DNA of 64,000 nt, from assembly GCA_025353725.1 (NCBI GenBank), contig JANXOF010000089.1, forward strand, positions 16,770-80,769, read 5' to 3'. The stretch is from Polyangiaceae bacterium (GTDB taxonomy: Bacteria > Myxococcota_A > Polyangia > Polyangiales > Polyangiaceae). Made by a program: the position numbers and the translations under genes. Positions 44,374-52,578 of this stretch are shown one piece after another; within the stretch, counting starts at the first letter, position 1, and the number at the start of each line of letters is the position of its first letter. The notes under the pieces were generated by a model. That model was not told where the DNA came from. It worked only from the letters and a program-made list of their open reading frames with translations, and searched no databases.

Positions 44374-46491
44374 ATGAACGATCCGCGCAAACGTTCGCGC
44401 AGTGGTTCAGAGTTACCCCCGGCCAAAACCGTCGAGGTAAGGCCGGCGGGGCTCTGGTTGCGCGACGTGGGCGAGCTCGTGCCGATGTGGGCAGGCGCGA
44501 TGCATTACTGGCGTCATTCGCCAGACGATTGGGGCCCCTGTCTCGACGCCATGAAGGCGATGGGGCTACGCATCGTAGACACTTACGTGCCTTGGGGTGT
44601 GCACGAAACAGCGCCCAGTACGTTCGACTTTGGCGAGCGCTACGCGCGTCTCGATGTGGCTCGGTTCCTCCGTCTGATCGCCGACAAGGGCATGAAGGTG
44701 CTCCTGCGACCGGGGCCGCATATCAATGCAGAACTCACGTACTTTGGCTTGCCCGAGCGCGTGGTGTGGGACCGCGAGTGCCAAGCGCGAACGCCGCAGG
44801 ACAACCCTGTCATTCTGCCGATGGTGCCCGTCGCGTTTCCGGTGCCAAGTTACGCGAGCGACGCGTTTCACGACGAGACGGCGCTTTGGTTTGAGGCAGT
44901 GGGCCGCGAGCTTGCCCCGCTGCTTTACCCTCACGGGCCTATCGTCATGCTTCAGGTCGATAATGAGGGCGCGCTCTACTTTCGCGACGGCCCGTACGAC
45001 CAGGATTACCACCCGGACGCAGTCCGTAGGTTCCGCAGCTTTTTGCGCGATAAATACTCGAGTGTGACGTCATTCCGCGAGGCGTGGCGGGACGCGAGCC
45101 TAACGTTCGCCACCGTTCCGCCACCGGTTCGGTTCGACGCCACGCAGGCCGACGAACTTGCACGCCATCTCGATTGGATGGAGTTTCACGAGCATCTGCT
45201 CGCGGACGCCATGGGACGCTTTGGTCAGGCCCTCGAGAACGCCGGGTTCACGTCGGTGCCGACGCTGCACAACTTCCCGCTTGGCGAGGCCGCGTCACCT
45301 CTCAACGCAAGTCGCATCGGCGAGGTCGTCGACCTTATCGGGCTCGACTACTACCATGCCGCCACGCCGCAGCATCACATGGCCATTCTTCGTCGCACGG
45401 GGGAGCTTGCCACGCGATGCGAGGGGCGCCGCGTTCCGCCGTTCGGCGCGGAGGTGGGCGCGGGGTTTCCGCCTTTTTTTCCGCCTCTCGACGACGCGGA
45501 TTCGCTCTATACGCTGATGGCTGCGTTGGCCTACGGTCTGCGTGGTTTCAACCTCTACATGGCGGTCGATCGCGATCGTTGGGTCGGGGCGCCGATTGAT
45601 GTCCACGGCGTCCCGCGGCGCCTCGCGAGCGAGTACCGCGCGCTCATCGAGGCGCTCGAGAAGGTGCAATTCAACACGTTACGGCGCGCAACGCCGGTCA
45701 AGTTGGTCGTCCCGCGTGCGCTGCGGCGCCTCGCTCGCGCGACCCACGCGTTTGGTCCGATTACGCCGACGGCGTTTCATATTGCTGGCGCGGGCCCGCT
45801 TGAGAGTTGCCTGGAGGAGGACTTCGGACTCGGCGAAGCGGGCGGAGTTGGGGAGGTTGCGCCCTTGGCCGGAGAGTCGTTCGTGCGCGCGTTCGAGCGT
45901 GCGCTTTTGCTGCGCGGCGTCCCCTTTTCGTACGCGGGCGGCGAGAGTCTCGAGATGAGCATCGCGGGCGCATCGTGGATTATCTGCACGACCGCGGGGG
46001 GCCTAAAGCCCGACGTCGTCGCCTCGCTACGTGACGCTACGTCACGTGGAGTCCACGTAACCATAGGCCCGCGCGTTCCCGAGCGGGATGGGTCCATGCG
46101 ACGCCTTTTGAAGCCACACGACGTAAGCGGACTCGAGGTGGAAGCGCTCGCGGACCCTTCGCGGGCTGACGTGCTTGTCGCGCGGCGTATCGATGAACTC
46201 GCGCTTCCCGCGTACCCCGTCGACCTGCCTGACGTTCACGTGACGTTGCACGAAACCGCCTCTGGCACTGCGCGCGTTGCTTTCGTCATGAACCCGACCG
46301 CGCGTGCTGTCGTCGCGACCGTCGGCCTTGGCCGAGCACGCGTGCTGAATGACTTGCTGCCCCGGCCCCGCGCGGTGAACCGAATCGAGCCGCATGCCGG
46401 TACCGGCGCTTTTGTCGTCGAAATCCCCGCGCGTACGGCGCGCATGTTCGCGGTGGATGACTCCGTTTTGGCGGTCGTTCAAAAGGCGTAG
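44374..46491 (+). CDS. GH35/GH42-like glycoside hydrolase (beta-galactosidase type)
   Basis: 705 aa without signal peptide. The N-terminal TIM-barrel part has FAAxx-like GAMHYWRHSPDDW, LLRPGPHINAELTYFGLPE, acid/base Glu198 in LQVDNEGALYF and probable nucleophile Glu360 in FGAEVGAG. The later parts are glutamine-amidotransferase-like and beta-sandwich regions, with a strand-rich C-terminus. Beta-galactosidases of family GH35 have this layout; substrate could be galactosides or other beta-linked sugars. It lies right after amgK, and its 3' end overlaps the convergent outer-membrane protein gene by 13 bases. A cytoplasmic location fits the lack of signal. Confidence 0.82.
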   Translation: MNDPRKRSRSGSELPPAKTVEVRPAGLWLRDVGELVPMWAGAMHYWRHSPDDWGPCLDAMKAMGLRIVDTYVPWGVHETAPSTFDFGERYARLDVARFLRLIADKGMKVLLRPGPHINAELTYFGLPERVVWDRECQARTPQDNPVILPMVPVAFPVPSYASDAFHDETALWFEAVGRELAPLLYPHGPIVMLQVDNEGALYFRDGPYDQDYHPDAVRRFRSFLRDKYSSVTSFREAWRDASLTFATVPPPVRFDATQADELARHLDWMEFHEHLLADAMGRFGQALENAGFTSVPTLHNFPLGEAASPLNASRIGEVVDLIGLDYYHAATPQHHMAILRRTGELATRCEGRRVPPFGAEVGAGFPPFFPPLDDADSLYTLMAALAYGLRGFNLYMAVDRDRWVGAPIDVHGVPRRLASEYRALIEALEKVQFNTLRRATPVKLVVPRALRRLARATHAFGPITPTAFHIAGAGPLESCLEEDFGLGEAGGVGEVAPLAGESFVRAFERALLLRGVPFSYAGGESLEMSIAGASWIICTTAGGLKPDVVASLRDATSRGVHVTIGPRVPERDGSMRRLLKPHDVSGLEVEALADPSRADVLVARRIDELALPAYPVDLPDVHVTLHETASGTARVAFVMNPTARAVVATVGLGRARVLNDLLPRPRAVNRIEPHAGTGAFVVEIPARTARMFAVDDSVLAVVQKA

Positions 46492-47216
46492 CGGACGGAG
46501 GCACCACCATCGACGGCGAGAGGGAGGTCGCTCGCGCCGTTGGATTTTTTGAATCCCGTCGCATCACGAAGGCCAACGCTCAGACCGAGAGCGAAGTGTC
46601 TGTCGCGCTGGTACCACTCGACGCCACCTCGGCCACCGACGTAAAGCCCAAGGCTCTCGGCCTTTCCAAAGCCTAGGATTTCGAGGGACTGGCTGCGGAT
46701 ATCGACTTTCATCGCTCCAAGCGTCCCCTGAACGTACGCGCCCACACGAGGCGTGATGCGAATCGTGAACCGAGCGCCGCCTCCGAAGCCGAAGAGGGGA
46801 AACGCCCGTGTGCGGGGCTGCGGCTGAGAGCCCGAGGTGTCCGAGAAACCAAGCTCGCCCTCGCCGAGGACCATGAGCCACCGAAGCAGTTCAACACCGA
46901 CCTGCGCACGGACCCACACCGCAGGCGGTGAGAGCTTTCCGAACTGGCTTAAAAATACGAGGCTCCCGAGCGATGCGTCGACGACGAGCGACTTCGAATA
47001 AGGCGGGGGCGGCGGCGACTCCGGAGCAGCCAGCGGAACCTCCACGGCAGTGAGGCTTCTCGTGTCTTTCTCGAGGTCGACCTGCTCGGGCAGGACCATA
47101 ATTTGCGAATCTTCGGTGGGTGCCCGCGGCGTCTCTGCGAAGGCCGTCGCGGTGTAAGAGGCGGAGGCCGCGCTCACGCTCGCCGTAGCCGCGCAAACGA
47201 AGCGAGCCCAAGACAT
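46479..47216 (-). CDS. Exported outer-membrane beta-barrel-like protein
   Basis: 245 aa. Signal peptide ends at AFA-ET (about residue 29). After a Pro-rich linker (ESPPPPPYSKSL), alternating strands (LVVDASLGSLVFLSQFG; VWVRAQVGVELLRWLMVLGE; GGGARFTIRITPRVGAYVQG; FALGLSVGLRDATG) lead to SVRYAF with terminal Phe. This is a typical small barrel of myxobacteria with no recognised function. It shares 13 bases at its 3' end with the convergent GH35 gene. Confidence 0.7.
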   Translation of the reverse strand: MSWARFVCAATASVSAASASYTATAFAETPRAPTEDSQIMVLPEQVDLEKDTRSLTAVEVPLAAPESPPPPPYSKSLVVDASLGSLVFLSQFGKLSPPAVWVRAQVGVELLRWLMVLGEGELGFSDTSGSQPQPRTRAFPLFGFGGGARFTIRITPRVGAYVQGTLGAMKVDIRSQSLEILGFGKAESLGLYVGGRGGVEWYQRDRHFALGLSVGLRDATGFKKSNGASDLPLAVDGGASVRYAF

Positions 47217-47343
47217 GGGTTCGAGGCTATCTGCTCAGCGGAAGTTCTGCACTGACCAGATCGCGGAGCCGTTGCGCGCGCTAAATCCGCATGAAACCTT
47301 CCTACGCGCGCTTTCGCGAGGTGTGCGAAGAGCTCACGGGTGA

Positions 47344-48123
47344 CTAGCGAGCGCTTCCACCTGGAATGGCGTTCGTGATTGAAGAAGGTATTCGTGTGGG
47401 CGGTTTCGGTGTGTTGGCATCTGCCCCGCATTCGAACTTGGAAGAGAGCGGATCTTCCGTGGCGAAGTAGCGCGAGCCGGTGGCGAGTTGCAGGACGATG
47501 GCTGATGAGACCGAAAAACCGACGACGGCGAGAGCGCGGAATGCGCGCCGTGCGTTCCTCGCGCGAGGATTGCTCGCCGACTGAAAACGAGAGTTCCAAT
47601 TGGCCCAAGCGCTTTCGAAGGTATACGAGATATAAAAGAAAGTGGCGGCAGACCCGACGAGATAGCCGATTGCAATCCAGGGTATGCCGAAAGCCGTCGT
47701 CGATAAGTCCTCGGCGAGTTTTGTGGAGTAACGAGAGACAGGTAACCCGCGGAACCATGTCTGCGCGCGAAACTCCCAGAGATGCGCCGCGATGAACACG
47801 AACACGATGACGCCCGACAGCCGGTAGAGCGCCGACGCTAACCGGCTTAGGTGCGCGTCGCCTCGCTCGATCGGCCTCCGTGCGTGCTGAACGCCTATCA
47901 CCGCTACATAGGCAAGCGGTGCGAGGACGAGGAGTACCTCCACCATCCCTCGCCATGGTGCGCCGTGCAGGAGGGCCACGCGGTGATCATAAACGTCGCG
48001 TGAGCCGACGCTCGCGGAGCTCACCCAAAGGTGAATCGCAAGGAGTGCGGTGAGCGGCAGAACCCCACGCGTTGACGCGAGCGTTCGTATCCGCGTTGCG
48101 GTGTGCTTGTTGAAGGAGGTCAT
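47344..48123 (-). CDS. SdhC-like cytochrome b membrane protein (orphan)
   Basis: 259 aa with about five membrane helices (VLPLTALLAIHLWVSSASV; MVEVLLVLAPLAYVAVIGVQ; LSGVIVFVFIAAHLWEF; IAIGYLVGSAATFFYISYTF; ALAVVGFSVSSAIVLQLATG). Two His in HLW contexts (AIHLWV, AAHLWEF) and the RLSGVIVFVF segment resemble the cytochrome b subunit of succinate dehydrogenase/fumarate reductase of the deltaproteobacterial type. No sdhA or sdhB is in the window. It may be a paralogue or a separate membrane cytochrome. The C-terminal ~35 residues are outside the fold and have one Cys (FECGAD). Confidence 0.65.
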   Translation of the reverse strand: MTSFNKHTATRIRTLASTRGVLPLTALLAIHLWVSSASVGSRDVYDHRVALLHGAPWRGMVEVLLVLAPLAYVAVIGVQHARRPIERGDAHLSRLASALYRLSGVIVFVFIAAHLWEFRAQTWFRGLPVSRYSTKLAEDLSTTAFGIPWIAIGYLVGSAATFFYISYTFESAWANWNSRFQSASNPRARNARRAFRALAVVGFSVSSAIVLQLATGSRYFATEDPLSSKFECGADANTPKPPTRIPSSITNAIPGGSAR

Positions 48124-48240
48124 CCAGCCATCGCCAAGCTATCATGGACCTGAGAGGAGCAAGGTTTACGGCTCCCGTTCGTTCATGGCGCATGTGAGCT
48201 GCCTTTCGCCCTTCGACAAGTTGACGTCGGTCCGGCCTCG

Positions 48241-48270
48241 ACTTCAACCTCAACCTCAACTTCAACTTCA
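48241..48270. repeat. Hexamer tandem repeat (ACYTCA x5)
   Basis: Five copies of a 6-base unit alternating ACTTCA and ACCTCA between 48241 and 48270, in the 215-base gap before the LpoA-like gene. It is unlike the surrounding composition and may change in copy number. No gene covers it. Confidence 0.7.
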
Positions 48271-48338
48271 TGCTCGCCTGAGTTCGAGACACGAGACTCG
48301 ACCCTTGCCCCAAGCGACCGTAGGGTGCGGCATCTGCC

Positions 48339-50237
48339 TTGAGGCGCCTTTCCTTCTTTTTCCTTCTTGCTTCGGCCCTCCTACCCGGTCTGGGGTGTAC
48401 GCGTTCGGTACGTCAGGCGAAGCCCGTGGCAACGCTCGCCTCGTCGCCGGCAGCGGCCGCCGCTTTTGCCGAGCTCCGGGACTCGTGGGAGCAGCGGAGG
48501 CTCGAGCCTTCGCTCGCGCGTCGGTTTCTGCGTCGCTTTCCGAACGACGGCGCAGCTTCTCTCGCGACCCTCTATCTGGCGTTCGCGCTTATCGATAGCG
48601 GGGATCTTACGAAGGCCGATGGAGAACTCAGTTCACTTACAGATTTGAAGCCAGGCGCGGCCGCGGACCTCGCGACGGTCGCACGCGCGCGCAGCTTACG
48701 GCTTCACGGCGCGCCGCAGTCGGCTCTGGAAAGCTTGAGGCCGCTCGTCGGTAAAGTGATCGATGACGCAGAGCGCGAGGTATTTTTAGAGGAGCTCGCC
48801 CTCACCGCTATTGCCGCGCACGACAACTATGAGGCGCTCGCGTATCTCGATGCGTGGTTACGCGGCGTTGGCGAGAGCGACCGCGAGCGCGTACGCCTGA
48901 AAATTAACGCCATCCTCGAAACCCTCCCGCGTGCCGTGCTCGAGCAGACCTATCGCACGATGCGTCAGCGAGGCTCCGCTTCAGGCTATTCTGTCGATAC
49001 GCAAAAGCTCGTTTCCGCCCGGTTGGCGCGCGTGGCCGTGGACAGCGCTGACGTCGCTCTCGCACGTTGGCTCCTTGACTTGAGCGGAGAGAGTGCCGCG
49101 CAGGCGGGCGGTAGTGTTGGCCTCGAACTCGCGGAGCTTGCGGCGAGCCGCCGAGGGTTGTCCTTAGTGTCAGGGAAGACGGTCGGTTTGCTCTTACCGA
49201 TACGCACCCGCGAGCTGCGCGACGAAGCTGCAGACGTCGTTCGCGGGGTCTCTTTTGCGCTCGAGCTCCCTCGCCGCGCGGGCGTGGCCGCAGGCGTTCG
49301 TCTCGTGACCCGGGAAGACGGCGGCGACCAAGCAGGGACCCGTGCGGCGATGGAAGACCTCGCGGGAGAAGGTGCCGCGGTCATCCTTGCGGGGTTCGAC
49401 CGAGCGAGCGCGGATCGTGCGAGCGCGTGGAGCGAGCAAAGCGGCGTCCCGGTTCTGCTTCTCGCAGCTCCAAGTCCGTCGCGCATGCCGAAGGTCTCGG
49501 CGTTCGTTCTCGGTGAGCGAACAGAGCGTGAGCTAGCCATGTTGGGCGCGGCTCTCGTGAGGCACGGCGTCGTCACGACGGCATTTGTCGGCGATACGGA
49601 CGACGACATGACCGCCGCACGCGCGTCCGAAGCGGAGGGCCTCGTGCTCCTTCCCCCGACGCGGTGTGACGTTCCCCTTTCAGAGGCCGGAAAACCTCGG
49701 TTTCCCGTGTCCGGATGGATGGCGTCGGGAGCGCAAGGGTGGCTTATTTCAGGGCCAAGCTCGTGTGCGCGCGATGTGCTTCGTGACGTTTCACGAAGCC
49801 TCGTTGGCGCGCGAGGCGCGACAGCGCGCGCGACAGAGCACGCGGTCGCCGTCACGCTCGAAGCCGGCATTCCGCATGCGGAAATTCCGCGCGGCCTTGT
49901 CGTGCTCAGTGCGTCCGCCGGTTTGGTCCCCGTCTTGGCGACGCGAGCGGAAGACGCGCGGGACGAAGGAGTTCGGGCGTTTATGGACAGGTTCGGTGTC
50001 CGCCCGAGCTACTGGACGGCGCTCGGGCGTGACGCAGGCGCACTTGCCCTCTCCGCGCTTGGTCCGCTTCCTCAAAGTACGACGAGTGATCCGAAAGCCA
50101 TTGTGCAACGGCGAGCGATAACCCAAGCAGGCCTCTTCGGTTCGCGGTTGAAGTTGTGGACTACCGACGACACGGCGATGGGATCGGATCGCGTGCTTCC
50201 GCGTGCGCTCAGGCTCGTCACGTGGAGGGCGAATTAG
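48339..50237 (+). CDS. LpoA-like lipoprotein with periplasmic binding-protein fold
   Basis: 632 aa from TTG 48339 (the only codon that keeps the signal). Lipobox LLPGLGC at about residue 20. Residues 40-260 are a helical TPR-like region (LYLAFALIDSGDLTKADGEL); residues 280-620 are a type I periplasmic-binding fold (KTVGLLLPIRTRELRDEA, AAVILAGFDRASADRAS, GVPVLLLAAPSPSRM, VTTAFVGDTDDDMTAARA). This layout resembles LpoA, the outer-membrane lipoprotein that activates penicillin-binding protein PBP1A. Whether it binds a ligand or a PBP is open. It is the first gene of a plus-strand run with two GH13 lipoproteins 64 bases on. Confidence 0.7.
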   Translation: MRRLSFFFLLASALLPGLGCTRSVRQAKPVATLASSPAAAAAFAELRDSWEQRRLEPSLARRFLRRFPNDGAASLATLYLAFALIDSGDLTKADGELSSLTDLKPGAAADLATVARARSLRLHGAPQSALESLRPLVGKVIDDAEREVFLEELALTAIAAHDNYEALAYLDAWLRGVGESDRERVRLKINAILETLPRAVLEQTYRTMRQRGSASGYSVDTQKLVSARLARVAVDSADVALARWLLDLSGESAAQAGGSVGLELAELAASRRGLSLVSGKTVGLLLPIRTRELRDEAADVVRGVSFALELPRRAGVAAGVRLVTREDGGDQAGTRAAMEDLAGEGAAVILAGFDRASADRASAWSEQSGVPVLLLAAPSPSRMPKVSAFVLGERTERELAMLGAALVRHGVVTTAFVGDTDDDMTAARASEAEGLVLLPPTRCDVPLSEAGKPRFPVSGWMASGAQGWLISGPSSCARDVLRDVSRSLVGARGATARATEHAVAVTLEAGIPHAEIPRGLVVLSASAGLVPVLATRAEDARDEGVRAFMDRFGVRPSYWTALGRDAGALALSALGPLPQSTTSDPKAIVQRRAITQAGLFGSRLKLWTTDDTAMGSDRVLPRALRLVTWRAN

Positions 50238-50301
50238 CTCGAGCGATTGAAGGGCGTTGCGCTGGTTTGCGCTGGCCCCGACCTGCCGCTAGAACTCGTT
50301 C

Positions 50302-52455
50302 GTGATCGCACGGACAGCGCTTTTCGCGGCGTTCCTCTCAGCGACGTTCCTACCTCTCTGCAGTGTCGCCATCACAGGTTGCTCGACAGCAGTTCCCAAC
50401 CCTCCTGGAGATCGACTTTGTGGTCTTGTCGTGTGGCACAAGCCCGCGAGCCGTGACGCACGCGTGGAGATCATCGGCGACTGGGATGGGTGGCGAAGAC
50501 CTGGCGTCGTGCCCGAGATTCGGGCCGACGGTTGGGTACAGGCAGCCGTTGATGCAACGCCTGGGGAACACGCCTATGCCATCCTCGAAGACGGCGTGTG
50601 GCTGGCCGATCGACAAGTCCCGCTCACGACGTTTTATAAGGGCAAGGAGGTCGCGCTCGGGGTTGCGCTCGACTGTGAAAGGCCGGCGCTTCACGTGGAC
50701 GAGGCGACCGGAACCGCGGATGGCAACGTCGTCGTCCGTGCTTCGTTCCAACGGGCGCTCACAGGGGCTCCGCTCGACCCCGCGTCTGTCGTTGTTCAAA
50801 GTGGCGAAGGCGCCGCGCTCAGGGCCGTGCGCATCGATCCCGACACCGGCTCACTTCGTTTCGAGAGCACGGGCTTCAAACGTGGAAAGTACACGTTTTC
50901 GATGAAGGCGCGCGATGCTTCGGGTGCCGAGACGGACGACGCCGTAGCGACCGCGTGGGTCGAGCCGCGCGCTTGGGACCCTCGAGACGCGGTGGTCTAC
51001 CAAGTGGTCCTCGATCGATTCCGAGGATCGGATGGACAGGCGCTTCGCGTGCCCGCGCGGCCTTCGGATCGGGCGGGCGGCACTCTCGAAGGCCTCCGGA
51101 AGGCAGTCGAATCCGGCGAAATCGAGGCGCTGGGCGTCGATACCTTGTGGCTCTCGCCGCTCTACCAAAACCCTGAGGGAGAGTTCGCGGGGTCGGACGG
51201 TCGCCCTTACTCGAGCTATCACGGCTACTGGCCGAAGGCCTCGCGCATGCTCGACGCTCGCGTGGCGACCGAGGAGGAACTCGACCGGTTTATGCGCGCG
51301 TCGCACGAGCGCGGCATCCGCGTTCTTTTTGACGTCGTTCCCAACCACGTTCACGAGCAGCACCCGTGGGTCAAAGAGCACCCGGATTGGTTCAAGACCG
51401 ACTGCATCTGCGGCCAAGGCTCGTGCGATTGGGCGACCCATATCAAGACGTGTTGGTTTACGCCTTACCTGCCGGATCTCGACTGGACCAACCTTGATGC
51501 CGCGCGGGCCGAGACTGCGGACGTGATGTGGTGGTTCGACCGCTGGGGTGCCGACGGCGTTCGCATCGACGCCGTGCCGATGATGCCGCGTGCCGCAACG
51601 CGGCGCATCGTGCAGGCGGTTCGCGCTCGGTACGAGCACCCTGGTCAACGGCCGTATCTCTTGGGCGAAAACTTCACCGGTCCCGGCGGGTACCAGAGCC
51701 TTCGGTACGACCTCGGACCGTTTGGGCTGGACGGCAGTTTCAACTTTCCGCTCATGTGGACGCTGCGCGCCGCGCTCGCGAGTGAGACCGCTTCGATGTC
51801 CGACATCGAGGCGAGTTTTCGTGCCGGCGAAAAAGCTTGGGTCGGCGCGGGGGCTCTCATGGCCATGATGATCGACAACCACGACGTGTCGCGCTTCGCG
51901 TCGGTCAGTGCTGGCACGTCGGAGGGAGATTCGTGGCTCTCCCCGCCGCAGCCCACGGACCCCGTGGTTTATGCCAAGCAGCGCGTCGCTCTGGCGACCG
52001 TGCTGACGCTTCCCGGGGCGCCTGTTCTTTTCTACGGCGACGAGGTGGGCCTCGCCGGCCGCAATGACCCGGATTCGAGGCGCGTCATGCCAGGTGAGGG
52101 AGAGCTCTTCAGGGAGCAGGTCGAGACTCGGTCACTGGTGCGTAAGGTTGGGCGCGCGCGTGCCTGCTCCGACGCCCTTCGCCGAGGTTCACTGCGAACG
52201 ATACTCGCGGACGGCGAACGGTTTATCTTTGCGCGGGAGCTCGACGGCGATCCGTCAGGCGCGGTGATTGTCGCTCTTTCACGCAGGCCATCGCGCGACG
52301 CTGAGGTGGCGCTTTCTTCGGCTTTTCCGCCGTCGCTTGTGGATGTCGTCACCGGGACCAAGGTGGATAGCTCGAGGGGCGTAATCGCCGTGCCTCGTGA
52401 AACCTTTGGCGTTCACATCTATGTGCCGGCCGGTAGCGCTTGCTCGGCGCAGTGA
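50302..52455 (+). CDS. GH13 alpha-amylase family lipoprotein A
   Basis: 717 aa from GTG 50302. Lipobox AITGCS (Cys about residue 27). Residues about 40-130 look like a CBM48/E-set module (VEIIGDWDGWRR). The catalytic barrel has all four GH13 regions: DVVPNHV, GVRIDAVP (nucleophile Asp), LLGENF (acid Glu) and IDNHDVSR. A domain-B loop has DCICGQGSCDW and TCWFTPYLPDLDWTN. Lipid anchoring suggests surface or periplasmic degradation of alpha-glucans. The C-terminal beta domain is normal. A paralogue follows 123 bases later; together they may digest different linkages or chain lengths. Confidence 0.9.
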   Translation: MIARTALFAAFLSATFLPLCSVAITGCSTAVPNPPGDRLCGLVVWHKPASRDARVEIIGDWDGWRRPGVVPEIRADGWVQAAVDATPGEHAYAILEDGVWLADRQVPLTTFYKGKEVALGVALDCERPALHVDEATGTADGNVVVRASFQRALTGAPLDPASVVVQSGEGAALRAVRIDPDTGSLRFESTGFKRGKYTFSMKARDASGAETDDAVATAWVEPRAWDPRDAVVYQVVLDRFRGSDGQALRVPARPSDRAGGTLEGLRKAVESGEIEALGVDTLWLSPLYQNPEGEFAGSDGRPYSSYHGYWPKASRMLDARVATEEELDRFMRASHERGIRVLFDVVPNHVHEQHPWVKEHPDWFKTDCICGQGSCDWATHIKTCWFTPYLPDLDWTNLDAARAETADVMWWFDRWGADGVRIDAVPMMPRAATRRIVQAVRARYEHPGQRPYLLGENFTGPGGYQSLRYDLGPFGLDGSFNFPLMWTLRAALASETASMSDIEASFRAGEKAWVGAGALMAMMIDNHDVSRFASVSAGTSEGDSWLSPPQPTDPVVYAKQRVALATVLTLPGAPVLFYGDEVGLAGRNDPDSRRVMPGEGELFREQVETRSLVRKVGRARACSDALRRGSLRTILADGERFIFARELDGDPSGAVIVALSRRPSRDAEVALSSAFPPSLVDVVTGTKVDSSRGVIAVPRETFGVHIYVPAGSACSAQ

Positions 52456-52578
52456 AGCCCCGCGTTCGTGAGACCTTTTCGTGACTCATGCGTGCGTTGA
52501 CAAACCTACGCCATACGCCAATGTGCTTTGCGCTTCTCGCGCCTGCCGCGCCCGTAACTCCTCGCTTTTCGGAGCCCA

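Noticed and set aside
43347..44426. 359-aa minus-strand open frame opposite the AmgK-like kinase
   Set aside because: It lies fully over a well-supported gene, has no motif, and its composition is that of a GC-rich shadow.
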